Positions 1 to 14,500 are shown, counted from the first letter of the stretch. The stretch: DNA of 64,000 nt from Nautilus pompilius (GCA_018389105.1 JACATO010002127.1:2480001-2544000); one strand, 5' to 3'. Notes: generated from the letters alone by a model not told the origin. Made by a program: numbers and translations.

Positions 1-757
1 CCTATAGTAGAGACATTTGGCGCCTTTTGTTGGAGCATGTGCAAGTTACTATCTTAATAGAAAGTACATATCTTTTTGTATGTGCAATCTGTCCATCTTT
101 GAAATTTTAGAAATTCCCTTCAGAATGCAGTGTCATGCTTAATATAGCTAGAGAACATTGAGTAAGTTTTAGTGCCAACATTTTCTGTCTTTTTCTTTTT
201 TAAATAAATAAAAGGTATTTTTTTGGTTTGCTGCATGGAGGCAGAAATCCATCATGGCTTATAAATGTTGCCACTTCCACTTTGGAAAAAGAAATGCCTA
301 TTAATGTGTGTAACTTTGTGTACAAAAGAATATATAGTTAAATGCTGAATTTTGTTATCTTCCCTGGTCTAGCAGTTTTAGCTACGTAATCTTATTAAGT
401 AATCAAAGAAAATTGTATGTTGATAGGTGTGTCAATTCTGTTTAAGTTTACTTAACTGTCTTTTACTAATTAGATGATAGTGTTTAAGTGAACAGTAATT
501 TAGCTTCAGACTCTGGTATTTATTCGTTCATTTGGATACTAGCTAATGGCACACAGTGCAAAAACTGAATGAAATTACAATATAACTTAAATTTTAAAAT
601 ATAATTAATATAATGTTTAAATATACTTAGTTATACATGGTAAAAGAAACAAACCAAGCTACATGTACTGACAATAGCTAATAGGACTTAGTCCACTGTA
701 TAATCTAAAAGTTTCTGAATAACAGGATTAATGTAAATAAATCTTTCTTAGTTTTGT
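1..757. other. AT-rich non-coding DNA
   Basis: No exon-like open frame with splice signals, no RNA gene and no transposase similarity was recognised here. It could be upstream intron or 5' flank of the semaphorin gene whose later exons begin near 15 kb, but nothing in the sequence proves this. Confidence 0.5.
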
Positions 758-926
758 TACAGTAAAACCTCGATCTAATGGGCCCCCCATTCAACAGATG
801 CTGTCTGGTCTCCATACAAAAGTCCAGTTGAGCTATGGGGCACCTTTAGCACATGCAGATGTAAACGTCTGGCATCAACAAACACCATTCCCCCCTGTTA
901 GTCTGTTAAATTGAGGTTTTACTGTA
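758..926. mobile_element. Short TA-flanked MITE (pogo/Tigger-like ends)
   Basis: A non-coding element of 165 bp (760-924) has terminal inverted repeats beginning CAGTAAAACCTCGATCTAA on the left; the right end carries the matching reverse complement with few mismatches. It is flanked by the dinucleotide TA on both sides (758-759 and 925-926). CAG-starting ends and a TA target duplication are typical of the pogo/Tigger branch of the Tc1/mariner superfamily. There is no coding capacity, so it would depend on a transposase made elsewhere. Confidence 0.7.
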
Positions 927-3900
927 CTGATTTAATTTTATTTTTCTACACAATTAAAACTGTTTTATGTAGTTATTTCTCTTTAACATTAAGTCTGCTA
1001 AATATCATTTTCACCAAAGCTTATTTTTCCATTACCATATATCACTAAATGTCAAAGAGAACTTTACACTAAAGCATTGTTTAATGTAAGGGGAGTCAGA
1101 CATTTGGAACAGACGCTTTATAAATAAACTCATTAATTTATGTCTGTTCTTTTCATCAGCTGGGATTTAATTTTTCTTTTCTGTGGCTGCCACTTTCATG
1201 CATAAGTATCATCCATCTTCTAGTTGTTACCAGGTGTTGTAATTGAAGTTGCTGTGTAGGTAGAATATCTAGAACTATTGTATTTGAAGCATCATATGGT
1301 AAGTACTTTGAGTGGAAAGATTCATAGTGTAGAGGTGGTATAATTTATTATGTTAATGAAATACATGGCACTCTTAACCAACTGTAAACAAGATTAGCTG
1401 CGTTCAGCTTAGTGGAAACTGATATTGAATAATTTGGGGAACGGTGGGAAAAAAAGGAAGACAGACAGGGTACAGATTACTAAGATTCTTATGAAATTCT
1501 AGTTTGGGTCCCCTGCATTTTTGCAGATAGTCATAAAAAAGCAGTTGATTTTCAAAAAAGAATTAAATAAAAAGGATGTTTAATGTTGTTTTTCACAGTA
1601 ATTAGCAAAGGAGATATCTTTATTGAATCTTTTGTTGTGTATATGAAGTGTACATAAATATTACTCATCTGAACTCCAGACCCATCAACCTCCTACTTTG
1701 TGCATTCTGAACTGTGTTCTGATTTTGCAGTTTGAATGACTTCACAGTTCAGGTCCAAGTTACTATCACCCTGACTGACCAATACACTTTTGTAAATCAC
1801 GTGTAATTCTTTTCTTTGTCTTGATAATAGGACTTTTTTTATTTCTTATAACTGAGCATATCAAAGATTTAATACAATTAAGGTGAATGTCTCTGCCACT
1901 GTGACCAACACACATTTTGTAAATTTTCTTGATAATAGAACTTTTCATTTTTTAGACAATTTGACTTAAGCAGAAAATGCACACTATTGTAGAAAAAATT
2001 AAAGACAAAAACTGTAAATTATATAGATATAATAAATATCACTACATAAGTTATATAGAACTTGTGTTTTAATTACAATCACTAAAGTTTTATTTATTAT
2101 GTATGTATGTATACTGTAATCATTTAGTAGTTTTAAGATAAAACTGAAAATTGTCAGCAGTCATTAACTAAACTAACACAAAATTAAATTTTTGATGATG
2201 ATATCATTAGCAAATTTAAATAATTACCATCTGTATGTTGTTGTTTTTTTAACAAATTCATTTTTATGTGTAGACATCAGTATTTTAATTCTTCTTGTCT
2301 CATGTACTATTTATTCTAAAGAAATGGGTAGAGACTGAAGAACCAGTAGGATAAAAAATTTTGTCCTCTATTCTGTAAGTGAAAAAAAAAAAAAAATTAC
2401 CAGTGTTAAAATTTTAAAATATACATATTTTTTTATACATTGAAATTATAAATTTATGCTGATATTTGTCTCATTTTTGGAAGGGGAATTGCTGTTTTCA
2501 TCACATTAAATGAATCCAAGCCATTTCCTTTCACTGTCGTAGTTTAGAGTTAACTTTACTAGAATAAATTACCAAAAAGCAATCACCTATTATGTCATGT
2601 TGTTGTTTTCTGAGTGCTAAACAGCAGGCTGTTAATTAGCAAAGGTACCTGTATTACAGGTATAAGTAGCACCACTAGTACAGGTAAACACTCCAGTCGT
2701 GTGCTCACACGTGCAGCTGTAATCTTGATTGCGCAAGAGATCAATAAAAGCAATAAACTGCTTGAAAACTGAAATTGGGACAATAATGAAAAATCAGGAC
2801 AAATAGGTGTTCTGTCGGGACATTTTTGATAAAATTGGGACACTTGAGAGGCCTGGAATTCCACTTGATTGCTGGCTGCTACCAACACCAGAGTTTTCAC
2901 ATGTGCTATCATTCGTACTTAGTTAAATGTAAGTCTACTAAAACAATTTTTGCAGGAAAACCAATTATGAACCCTGTTTTGCCACACTTTACGTAATCGT
3001 TCTCTGCGTGTGAATTAAATTTAAAGATTTACTGCAAAAAGCAAAAAATAAAAAAAAAAGAAGAAATTAAAGGTCTTGATGAGCCTAATTGAAAACAGCC
3101 ATGATATTACTATACTACTGCTTCTTGAGTTTTTTCCTCATAAAATGTACATTATAACATACCAAGAGAAATAAAAGTAATGGCTCTCTAACATGTAGAT
3201 TTACTTCGCATGGCTGGGGATGGTGGTGAATAGCTTTATACTGCCTCCATCAAAAGAAAGTTGCTTAAATGGTTATTCATGATTATCTAGAAACTTTTAG
3301 ATGCAAAAATTGTCTTCCCGTTTCTACCTTTTAACCTAAGTTTATCATTGAGGACATGCTCCAAATATTTATTCACACATTTGACTTTGGTCCTGTCTCA
3401 CAGTGATCAGTTGATATAAAAACCAATAAAAAATGTGCTATTATTATTGAATAACTGATGATCTGTTTTGGCTTCACCGTTAAATAAGCCATCAAAGTTG
3501 CAACTCTTATTTAAATGTTAAAATATAACACAGGAAATAACAGTTTTGCATATCAAAAATGAAGATGAGGTATTTTACATACATTTATTGAATAATTACT
3601 TTCATTGTTTATAGGTTTGCTTCTTTTTTTCTTGCATTGTTTTCCAGAGAAATAAGTTAATACAAAATGCATGAATGGACCGTTACATAAAGTATCGGTT
3701 GTGTTGTGATGCTGATGACATTTCAGCATAAGTTGATTTAACCTTTTTTTTGGTCAGTCACATAATTAGCAAATGTCAGATTATTTTAAAATTAGTTTAC
3801 ATTTGTATTCTTAGAGGTTGAATAATGAAATATTTATTTATTTATTTTGCTTCTAGCAGAAAGGTGTCAGTTAAAATAAAGCAATGTGGGTGAATCCATA

Positions 3901-6900
3901 GATTTATTTCATTTCTAGATTTTTTTACATAAGGTTATTCTTGATTTATGGGCAGTTTTCCTTGGCTGGAGGATGGAAATACAGGCAGCAACTTGGGTAA
4001 CCCACCAAACATAGATATAGGTATTTAGGGGAACAAGAAGTCTTTATAGAACTTTGTATAGATAAAGTACAAATAGGTCTATTTTTAAAAGTATTTACAT
4101 TTTATGCTTTAACTATTCTGCCTTGAAAAGCAGTCCATGTATATTCTATACTACACCAAGGGTTAAAGTGAGATGGGACAACTAAGAAAATTGCTAAAGG
4201 TGGTGCAGTAAAACAGGGGGGGGCTGGTCTGGTGTGGGGTCCAGAGGTACCCAGCATGAAGGGAGTTCAGAACAACTGATCACACAGATATGGCTATATT
4301 TATACACATACATACAGACAATGGGTTTGGGTGGGTTATACAAAGTGTCAGCAGGGGTTAGTGGGAGTGGAGGAGTAAGTGATGAGGTCAGCTCACCCCC
4401 CCCCCCACCCCAACCTCCACACACACACTCAGCAACTAAACATAAGAGGTATCTGGCTATTTGATTTGAGCAGATGGCATGCCCTCAGGATTACTACTGT
4501 CTGGGTCATGCTTCTGCCAACAAGCTGCTTGTACAGTGTTACATTAGACACTACCCCCAGTTCTAGATTTCTGCTTAACCAATGTATTAAACTATTACTA
4601 ATACTAATTAGTAAAGTGGGAAATGGAGTCTAACACACAAACATTTTTAATTATCCAAACAGGAAGTAGAATAAATAATAATCATTATTATATGGCAAGT
4701 TTTGCACTGATAAGCAGCATGCAGGCTCTAAATTAGAAACTTAATTTCAGAAAAATCCAGGAGTTATCATTAATACCAAAAAATCTAAATTGCAATAAAT
4801 GGTTAATTTCATCAGCAATCAAAGAATGCTAGCAATAATTAACAAAACTGACAAACATAAAACCAGAGAGAATTAGTACCATTATGCAATATTTAGTTTA
4901 TCTATACTTTGAATTTGCTCTGTAGGCATTGGGTCTATATTTAGGAAAAGAATAACTATATAATAGTTTAGCAGAGATTCCACTGAAATGTAAATAGGTT
5001 TTAAACGTACAGAATAGAACAAATAAGTAAATATGAGATTTACTTTCTTTGGAGGTCTGATGGAGGATTTTAAATATGTTTTTGACATCACAAATTTTTT
5101 CAACTATCTGCAGTTACAAATGCTAGGGGTCTTATAAATTGACTAAAGTATCAGTAAGACTTAATAGAATTAAATACATCACCAACATTAGTTTTTTATA
5201 ATGTAAACTAGTTTAAAAATCAAATTGACAGGCTTTTTTATGGGATGGGGAGCCTATATAAGTCATGATGCCAAACTGTATAAAGACATACAATTTGTGT
5301 GTTGTGTTTTTTTAAAGTTCACAAATTCTAATGGCAGTTAGGATTTTTAAATTTTGACTTAATGATCTAAAACTAAAGTAGGCAGCTAGCTGTAGGCTGT
5401 AATTCATTACTACTGGATGTTTGCAACAGTAGAGATGATGATAATTTTACTGTTGGGAAGTGGTTATAAATATTTCAGACCAAATGTTCTCCTACATGAT
5501 GGACCAGATTAATAATGTATTTCTTGTAAAGTTTGTGCTTTGTTGACTAATACCGTTACAGATATGTGTATGTTCACAGTTTGATTAACGACCCCATACT
5601 GGAAGTTATTGGTTGGCTTGCTGTTTTGTAAGGAAAATTGTGAAAATTAGGCACAAATTTGTTAACAGTATCTAGAATGATTTCATGTCTTTTTTTTTTA
5701 AGTGTATCATTATTATTATTATTTGAAAATTACTGGTAAACTGAACCTGTGGAATTAGGCTGCAGGGAAACATTGTTTTAGGTATTGCATGGCTTGCCTA
5801 TTAATTATAGCTATGTATGTTAGCCCGACTACACTTCAGTTGCTGCTGACTTCTCTCCTGCCTTTGTCATTATCTACAACTGTAGATATATCTGATAATG
5901 TTGCATAGTGCCATGATTACTGCTAAAATGTGTTGCTATTCCTGTATCTTATGGAGCCTAGCACATCCATCTTTAACAAAAAATGGAAAGTTTCTACTGG
6001 GATTCCTCTGTTTAGCTATGGAAGGAAACCAAAGTACTTGGTAAAAAAACCATACTGATGGACTGGTACAGAGGAAAAGAAATAAACCATGCTTTGGGAA
6101 GTTTGCCAAACCAAGTCAATCACCAATGGAGATCAAACTCTGTCTCTTACTCATCTACTGCCAAATGACTACTCTTTAAAAAAGCATTTGTTTGGAAATG
6201 GCAGTAAAGCTTGCTGTTGAGAGAGAGAGAGAATTTTAAAAAAAAAACTGCCAGATGAAGATATGCAGTACATCATGATTAGTTTTGAAAAAAAAAATTC
6301 ATGGTAGGGTTATGTACTTCCAGCATATGATAATACAAACATGAATAGGATCCAAACAAGTGTAATCAGTATGGAGTTTTCTAATCACACACATGAACTA
6401 GAAAATGTTAGACTTTTTTCAAGACTCCCCCTTGTGACTTAACAAGTGGGAGAGGGAGATGAATAATTGTTGAATGTGTATCTAGAAATCTATGTTGTCA
6501 TCTTAATGTAGGTAATGGTATCAAACAGGTTTTGTGCTGCTGTTATAGAACTTAATATGATGTTTTAAGGATCTAAATGTTGTTTTAATTTTCACATTAT
6601 TCTAATTTTTATAGAAGGTAAACATACTGAAAAAAATAAATAAACAAAACAAAGATATTAGTAGATTATTGTATAACAGATAACACAAAACAACCTAAAT
6701 GAAGAAATATTAGATCTACCAACTGAGTTTTAGGCATTGAAGAGGAGGCCTGGTAGAGGCTTTTCTGATTTACTGACACAAAGGGTCATAATTACAAATT
6801 TGCTAACATTGTGGTATGATTAAATATTTGACCATTTTATTTTATAGTAATAAAAATTGTTAATGAGTGGAATAAATCACCAGCAAGTGTTGTTAATAGT

Positions 6901-8457
6901 ATTAATCAATACAAGAATCGTATTGCTGCCCACAAGCTATAATGAATCCCTGCTTTCGTGTAACAACAAAACACTGAATGGCTCAAGATCGGTTGCTTGT
7001 TTGCCTGAAAATAAAATGTTTTGAACGTTAGGCTGTTTTAATATTTCACACCAGTTTTTGCTCTACATCTTGAGTGGAGGATATTTGTTATTGGCTAGAG
7101 GCTAGAAATCACAAGACAAAGTGATGACTTTAACTTCAAACTGCTTTTAGAGAAAAGCCTCTTCAGAAACTTTTAGGTCAGAGTGGGAAAATGTTCATGC
7201 TTCATTGTTTTCTCCTGTCATTAATTTTGATGGGTAGATTAAACCTCCGGGCCTGGCAGCTGATAACTCAGGGTTGGAGATTTGAAAAAAAAATGGTTCC
7301 TCTGAGATTTATCAAGTGTGAAATAAAAAGAAGTGTCACGATGATATTATATTTGGATTTTTTCTCTTTTTTAGAAAAGAAAAGATGATTTTTATTATTT
7401 TGTTTTCTAGGGTAGGAAATTTTAAGTATGACTTAAAATTGAACCTTGTTAATTATAACGATTCATTGAGCAGAAAATAATACTAAGCAGTTTAGTATGT
7501 AATTTCTGTAGTAATGTAGATGTAGACATATATCTAACATAGAGAAAAGATCAACTTTGTGGCAGTGCAAGTGGTTAGCATCACTGTTACAAATGAAATG
7601 TTTAACCCTAAAGTTTACTGAGAATTGTTTCAAATGTAATTTCCCATTTGCCATGGTATCCGAAATTATGTATACAGAGAAATGGTTAATCAGTTTTCAT
7701 GTTTGTACACTTAAACTAATTAATCAAGTAGGATTATTGTTGATGTGTGAAGAAAAGGAAAAAAAATGTACTTGTCAGTAGCATGGTTATTAAATCTATA
7801 TGTATATGCGCATCTATTTTAATTAATAAGTCATATACATAACTTCTGCAACTAATACACTAATGTAATTGAACTGGTAATTTTAAGGGTTTTCTTATTA
7901 ACATAAGCCATTTTACTGAAATGAGAAATTTTGTACAAAATCTAAGCAAAGATATATTATTTCATTTTACTTTAATCACATAATTATGGATCAAGCTTAA
8001 GATAGATAAGATAAAGAATGTTAATTTAGGACTAAAAATAATTATCTAGTATCAGCCTGCAATGGTAGAGGAATTAGAAAGCATAAATATTTTTAGGAAC
8101 AGATTAGACATACAGTTTTGATGAAAGGGCTTTAAGTTTTTAAAAACTATCTGCCCCCCCACCTCAGACATTTTCTCTATATCTGCATCCACCTATTGTA
8201 GAGCTTTGGATGACATACAATATTTCTATTCCTTTACTTCTAAGATTTACTAAATAAATCAACTGTCGTTTTATCTTTTTGGGTGTATGATGTTTTAGGG
8301 TTCACCTATTGACTAAGAATATTGTATAAGTTATTCTGTTGGAAAGTATTTATTTCTTGCAAACTAAAACAACAAAACAAAATGTTATGGGGTGCAGATA
8401 CAAAGATTTATTTTTATGTTAACTCCTGTTAATTTATAGACTGATTATCTCAGATCT
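927..8457. other. AT-rich non-coding DNA with simple repeats
   Basis: Long stretch without recognisable exons or transposase genes. It contains a local direct duplication at about 1768-1950, a TATG run near 2100, poly-C and CA-rich sequence near 4395-4430, GA dinucleotides near 6220 and many A or T homopolymers. The open frames present are short and show no family similarity. Upstream semaphorin exons could be hidden here but none was found. Confidence 0.4.
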
Positions 8458-11400
8458 GTCTAAGGCAGTGGTTCTCAACACGGGGCGTACGCCCCACAGG
8501 TGGGCAATTCGATTTTTAAGGGCGGCAATTGAGTACGAATGAAGAGGTCTGGGTCCAAATTTTCGATTTTTATTTTTTGGATTTTCCATCAGGTAGAGTT
8601 TATGTTTCAGATGCTATTTTGAGCAAATATTTTTTTTTTAGTGAAAAAGGTCTTTATTGTATAGTTATTACATAATCACTGTGCCATTGCTCTTCATGCA
8701 CGTCTCACAAAGGGCACGAGGTCATGGAAGAACCTTATTTATTGAATTTGATTTAGAAATGCGATTCAAAGGGCTTTTGCTAAGTTACCATTATAATAAC
8801 TGTTTCCTCCGTTTTCTCTCAAAGGAGAGCATTTCCATTTTCTGAAAATTCAGAGCTCGTAAACAAAGAAGTTGTTTTGGTGTTTTCACGCAAGGTAATT
8901 GATACATATTTCTTTGGTTGCTCGTGAATATATTTGATTGTTTAGTATTATGATGATACGAGAAGATACTTCATGTGTGATACAAATTTCTCACACATTC
9001 GTAAAAATCTGGTGTACCGCACTGTCTGTCCTTATATGCTGTATAAAACGAATCAGCATTGTTTTATTAATTATGTGTTAACTTCATTTCATTTATGTGT
9101 TTACTTGAACGTTCTAATTATTTTATTTCATTTTTGTGTTAACTTAAATGTCTTAAATTCTGAAAGTGCATTTCACTTCTTAAGATTACTCATTTTATTT
9201 CAGTCACAGCCCCTATGCATAAAATGAGTAGTGCAAGCAAAAAGAAAGTTCGTCGGTATTCAGAGGAATTTTTGAAACTTGGTTTCATACCTGCTGCTCA
9301 TGATGAAAGGTCACCTTTCTGTCTCTTATGCCAATAATGCTTGACCAACGAATCAATGAAACAAGGTCGTCTTGAGGTGCATTTTAAGGCGAAACATAGT
9401 GCATATGTAAATTCAGATTTGAATTACTTCAAATCTTTAAAGAATAAGTTTGAAAAAAGATCGACAATAAAGTCTCTGTTCACTGCACAAACTGTTACTA
9501 TCAGTCGTACTCTTGAGGCAAGTTATGAAATTTCTTTACTCATTGCTAAATCTGGGAAAAATCATACTATAGGGGAGGATTTAATTAAACCATCAATATC
9601 TGCATTTCTTAAAACAGTTCTGGAAAAAGATGACAAGGATGCTAAAGCTATGCCACTCAGTAACGACACTGTTAGGAGAAGAATAGATGAAATGAGTGAA
9701 GATATTGAAACACAACTTGTTGAAAAGCTGAAATCAAGAAAATTCTCAGTACAAATGGATGAATCAACTGTGAGAGGCAGTGAGGCCTTATTGCTAACTT
9801 ATGTAAGATATATTGATAAAGGTGAATTTGTTGAAGAAATTTTATTCTGCAAATCTTTAGATACCACCACTACTGCCACTGATATATATAATAAACTAAA
9901 ATACTACTTAGATATCAATAATATACCAATGGAAACAACATCTTGTGCAGCTGATGGTGCTCCTGTTATGATGGGCAAGAAAAATGGCTGCTTAAAATTG
10001 ATGAAAGATGAGAATCCGGAGATGCTTCTTGTGCACTGTTTATTCATAGAGAGAACTTAGTGTCAAAAAATATTTCTCCTGTACTTAATGAGGTACTGAA
10101 ATCAGTTATAAAATCTATCAATGCTACCAAAACTAATGCCAAATGTGAGCGCCTTTTCAAGAAATTTTGTGAAGATAATTCAGACTATGTGAGACTTTTA
10201 CTTCACACTGAGGTACGGTGGCTTCTGAAAGGGAATTGTTTGAAAAGATTCATGGAACTGTTTGATGAACTTGGTGGCTTTCTAAGTGACAAGCCGAAAT
10301 GAAGCACCTGCTAACCGTTGATGGGAAAGCGTTTTTGAGTTATTTAGCAGATATTTTCGAAAAACTGAATGTGTTGAATAAACAACTTCAAGGAACAAAT
10401 AAAACACTTGTTGATGCAAAGGCGAAGATATTTGGCTTTATTTCATTTATCGAGTTATGCCAAAAAAATATTTCTGACAACATTTTGACCAATTTCATTG
10501 GCTAAAAAAATGTGAGCCGACTGAGGCTGCTGTGCTTGTCATTGTGGATCATCTGAAAATATTGGCCTCTGATTTTAAAGAAAGATTTTCTGATTTAAAA
10601 TAGATTAATTTTCCATCGTGGGTGATGCAGTCAGTGCTTGTGGATTTATCTGATGTTTCAGTGCAGTACCAAGAAGAACTCTCGGAAATAAAAGAATGAT
10701 GAGTCAGTTAAACTTTATTCAACATAAAAGGAGCGATGGCATGGCTTTGTGATGAGACAGAAACTAAATACCCAAATTCAACTAGCTTTGCAAGGAAACT
10801 GTTGTTACCGTTTCCATCTTCATATTTAGTTGAATGTGGCTTTAGCGTTGTAAATGATTTGCTACTGAAGAAAAGAAATTCACTGGATATCAGTAAACGA
10901 GGAGATTTGAGACTAAAGCTGACTAAATTAGTGCCTAATATAAAATCTCTTTGCAGCAGGCATGAAGCACAAGGGTCTCACTAACTTTATTCCGCTTTTC
11001 TTGAGGTGTGCTCAAATGGCATTTTGCATTTGATAGGAACCTATACTTTATTGTACAGTAATTAAAATGATCAAATAAGCTTCCATTCAAATTAGTTTGT
11101 GTTCATAGTACATTTCAGTTTTCTTTTACATGTTTTGAATTTTTATTTGCTGTTTTTGTATGAGACAATCCACAAATATTTTCATAAATATAGAAATTTT
11201 CTCTCTCTTTATTACCTGTGGATTCTCTCTTATTATCATATGTATCATTATTAAAATCTAATACCAATAATTTTTTCTTACAATTTATTCAGTAATTTCT
11301 TGCTCAAAACTTTAACTGTCTTTTGTTTATTTCATTTTTCATGGACGCCATGTTCTTTTGAAGCTTGTTTAAACCAAGGTATTGGCGTTTTAAGCTTCTT

Positions 11401-11525
11401 CAGCTGAAACGGAGTTAACTTTATAAATGATAAGAATTATATAGCACCACATGGGGGGCATCAGGATTTTAGAAGTGATTAGGTGGGGCATGGCCCAAAA
11501 AAGGTTGAGAACCACTGGTCTAAGG
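8458..11525 (+). mobile_element. hAT-superfamily DNA transposon, full length, with 8-bp target duplication
   Basis: The element spans 8466-11517 (3,052 bp). It begins CAGTGGTTCTCAAC and ends with the exact reverse complement GTTGAGAACCACTG. An identical 8-bp direct repeat, GTCTAAGG, lies immediately outside both ends (8458-8465 and 11518-11525), the target-site signature of hAT elements. The interior carries a BED-finger transposase gene broken by stops and frameshifts. Perfect ends and target duplication suggest a fairly recent insertion, although the copy can no longer make its own transposase. Confidence 0.93.
9224..10984 (+). pseudogene. hAT transposase with BED zinc finger (ZBED5/SCAND3-like), broken
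   Basis: The reading frame opens at an ATG near 9224 with a basic start (MSSASKKKVRRYSEEF). It then shows a BED-type finger: C-x2-C in CLLCQ, and later HFKAKH. The catalytic core includes MDESTVRGSEALLLTYV and the segment SCAADGAPVMMGKKNG, typical of ZBED5/FAM200/SCAND3-like hAT proteins. The C-terminus keeps a hAT dimerisation-like block (YLVECGFSVVNDLLLKKRN). Damage: an in-frame stop at about 9336 inside the zinc finger, a one-base frame change near 10040 (after LVHC), a further break near 10300, and stops between about 10505 and 10700. The gene lies centrally within the element. The family assignment is strong; the exact subfamily is not resolved. Confidence 0.88.
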
Positions 11526-14500
11526 GATCACAGATCACAGGTTTTCCCTTTAGGTTGTTGAAGCATGTTTAAAGTATCAATCCCACCCCCCTTCAAATCA
11601 TAGAACATTGATTCTGGTGCTTACTTGGTAAACAGTGGTACCACCAGAACTGGCAACTTCTTAGGAATGAAAGGTTTACTGCCTTTAGTAAGTTTAAAAT
11701 GCCTGAAAGGACTGGTTTTCAAATATGACCTCTGCCTGCCTTTGTGTAGCAGCCATGTTTTTTATGTGTGTAGAGGTCACTTTTGCCTCCCACTGTTGGC
11801 CTTATCAAAGTTTTTCATATTAAGTTATTACTCTAGATTTTGTAGTGAATGGCTCCATCAAGTGAGAACCTGATACAAAACACGTTCTAGTTGCCACTCT
11901 TCTATAAATACTAAAATAGATAAATTATATATATATATATATTTTTTTTTTTAATTCAGATGTTAAACTTGATCATTTGTTGTTTAAATTTTTTAAAAAT
12001 AATAAATTCTTATGTAATACAAAAATATTTGAAATAATTTATTGCTGAATGGTATTACAGGATGCTAAAGAAGAAAAAAATTAACTCATTGAATTTTTAT
12101 GCCCTTATGAAATAATTCTCTAGATCTATTTTAAGATTTGTATACTGCTGGTAATAGCTTTCTTATATTCACACACGCACACACATATCTTTCCTATATA
12201 TATCTTTGGACAATGGAAAATGATTTTCAATTTGTTTACTTTTGTCCTATTATAAATTATTGCTGGAGGTTGATATTTCTCTTGCATTCATATCTCAGGA
12301 GACCAAAGTATGCAGCCTATGAATTATTCAAAAGTAAGATATTCACTTTTATTTAAGAAAACTACTGTCCACATGGGAAAATAACTTGCTGAGGTCAATA
12401 GCACTTACATTTATAAAAAGAGCATTTTTAAAGTAAGATTGGCTGCACAACTATTAACTTTATAATAAACAATTCTTTATTGGTCTGATTATTTATCTGT
12501 ATCACTAATAATTTTCTGAAAAGAGGATTTGTAAAATATTCTTGTTTTTTTTTTTTAATCATAATTTTTCCCGTTTTTGTCCATTTTATTGCAATTCTGT
12601 TTTTTATCCTGACTAAATAAATCAACTTGGAAAACTATTCTGATATAATGAATATGATCCTAATAATAAAATTTCTGACATGCTTTTGAAAGCCTAACAT
12701 TTTACTGATGGGTTCTTATATCTGTTTCAAAAGGTAAAAGATAGGTTAGTAGGTTGTTTTTTTTTTAATATATAATATTCTGATCTGACCTGACATTCTT
12801 TCCAGAAGTAAATTTTCATTATAGTATATTGGGCGCGCGTGTGTGTGTGCTGAATGATAACTTTGCAGACTAGTGGTCAAAAGATAGAAAACTTATCTTA
12901 GACTTGTTTTTCTTTTTTCCCTTCTAGGGTTACTTTAAGATAACTAAGCCAAAATTTCATTCTTATGCATTATTTCCTAGGATTTTTTTGTCTTGTTTTC
13001 ATGCCTGAACCATGCTGTGCAGTTAAACACAACCATCTTCCCATGGTACCTTGGGACTATTCTTTGACCAGAATTTCTATCTACATTTATTATCCTGTAT
13101 TGTTTGGCAGTTTACCATTTTGTCTCCTTTTGAAACATTTACAAAAAAGTGGATGTCTGAGATCACAGAAGAATCCAAGTAAAATGTTTAAAGATGTAAA
13201 ATAGATCTGCGTCACTAAAATTTATATATGCATGATTAGGAAGATGTTACATGTCTGACATTTAAAAATGTATTGAAGGTTAGATAGTGGACTGCTGAGT
13301 ATGATATTTCATCATGGTTCATAAATTGTCTTCCTGTAATATTTTTAGAGTATAGCACAAACTTTACCTTATGTAATATTTAGCTTTTTTCTTTTTTTTT
13401 TAAATTTTTTTTCAGTAACATTATCATATACCAAAGATTAAGTGAAGTTAATCCCCTTCTTTCTGTAGGTCAGGGATTGTAATGTAGCAACAACCAATAT
13501 ATGCCTACACATACTTTTATTATGAGAACCATTTTTATTTTCAAGTTCCATTTGTGTGTAGTTGAGTTTCCTTCCTTTCTTTATTCCTCACTAGAAGTTG
13601 ATGGTGTGAGTACCTATAATGTGTTATTGAGAATGAACAGATGTGATATGCAATGATTCATATCAGCATTGTTGATTGAAGCCTGTTAGGATATAAATTA
13701 TGTCAGGGTTAGGAATTAATCTTCTGCATCTGAACAAACAAGGATGTCATATCTTTATGCTGAGGTGCAACCTTGGGATAGCCACTTCCAGAGCAGCAAG
13801 CTATGCTTTATGTCTGCATATGCTGCAAACTCAAGATGGTGCACTTCCATAGTTAGCATACTTGTAGAGTTTACTGGCATAAATATCACTGGACTAGTAA
13901 TTATTTTAGTTTTGTATGCTACATCAGTAATAGTTCTGCTTCATCCATCTTTCTTTTTCTTTTTTTTGCATAGATTTTTTTTTTATTTTTACACTTAGTT
14001 GACTTAACTTTTGGCTGCCTGAAATGATAGCATAAAGCTTACAGCAAAACGACAAGCCATTTTTATTATTATTTTACTTTTTGTGAGCTTTACTATTCTT
14101 TTTCCAAAAGTTCATCCAAAAAAAATTAGCTTTCCTAAGTAATTAAGTAATCATTATTTAATACTTCAAAATTATTTATTTATATTTTTTAACATACAGA
14201 TATTTGAAGAAAAAGCAGGAAATGTTTTGGCATTCTTTCAGAAAACTTTTCTAAGGAATTTGGGGTACTGGTTGTCTCTCATATTAGTACAATTGTGGGC
14301 ACCCAATCTACTCTACTATCATTGTTTCAGATTATGACAATTTTTCATGAAAGAATTTTTTTCAAAATATGAAGCTCTGCTTCCTTTCTTCATCTTTTGT
14401 CATTTTAAATAACTTACCTCAATCAACAAATCATTCATGGGTTCCAAAAATAGAGATCTCATGCAATGGAAGTGGTTTCCAATTTGTTACTGGAGAAAGG

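Noticed and set aside
2595-2912. 105-codon open frame on the - strand
   Set aside because: Low-complexity leucine-, serine- and valine-rich translation without a recognisable domain; likely chance or repeat-derived.
4194-4464. Overlapping open frames on both strands around a poly-C tract
   Set aside because: Frames arise from low-complexity C/G and CA repeats and encode proline/glycine runs without a domain.
12300-12331. Small exon-like segment between CTCAG and GTAAGA
   Set aside because: The translation (RPKYAAYELFK) does not match the expected sema-domain sequence and it is too short to support on splice signals alone.
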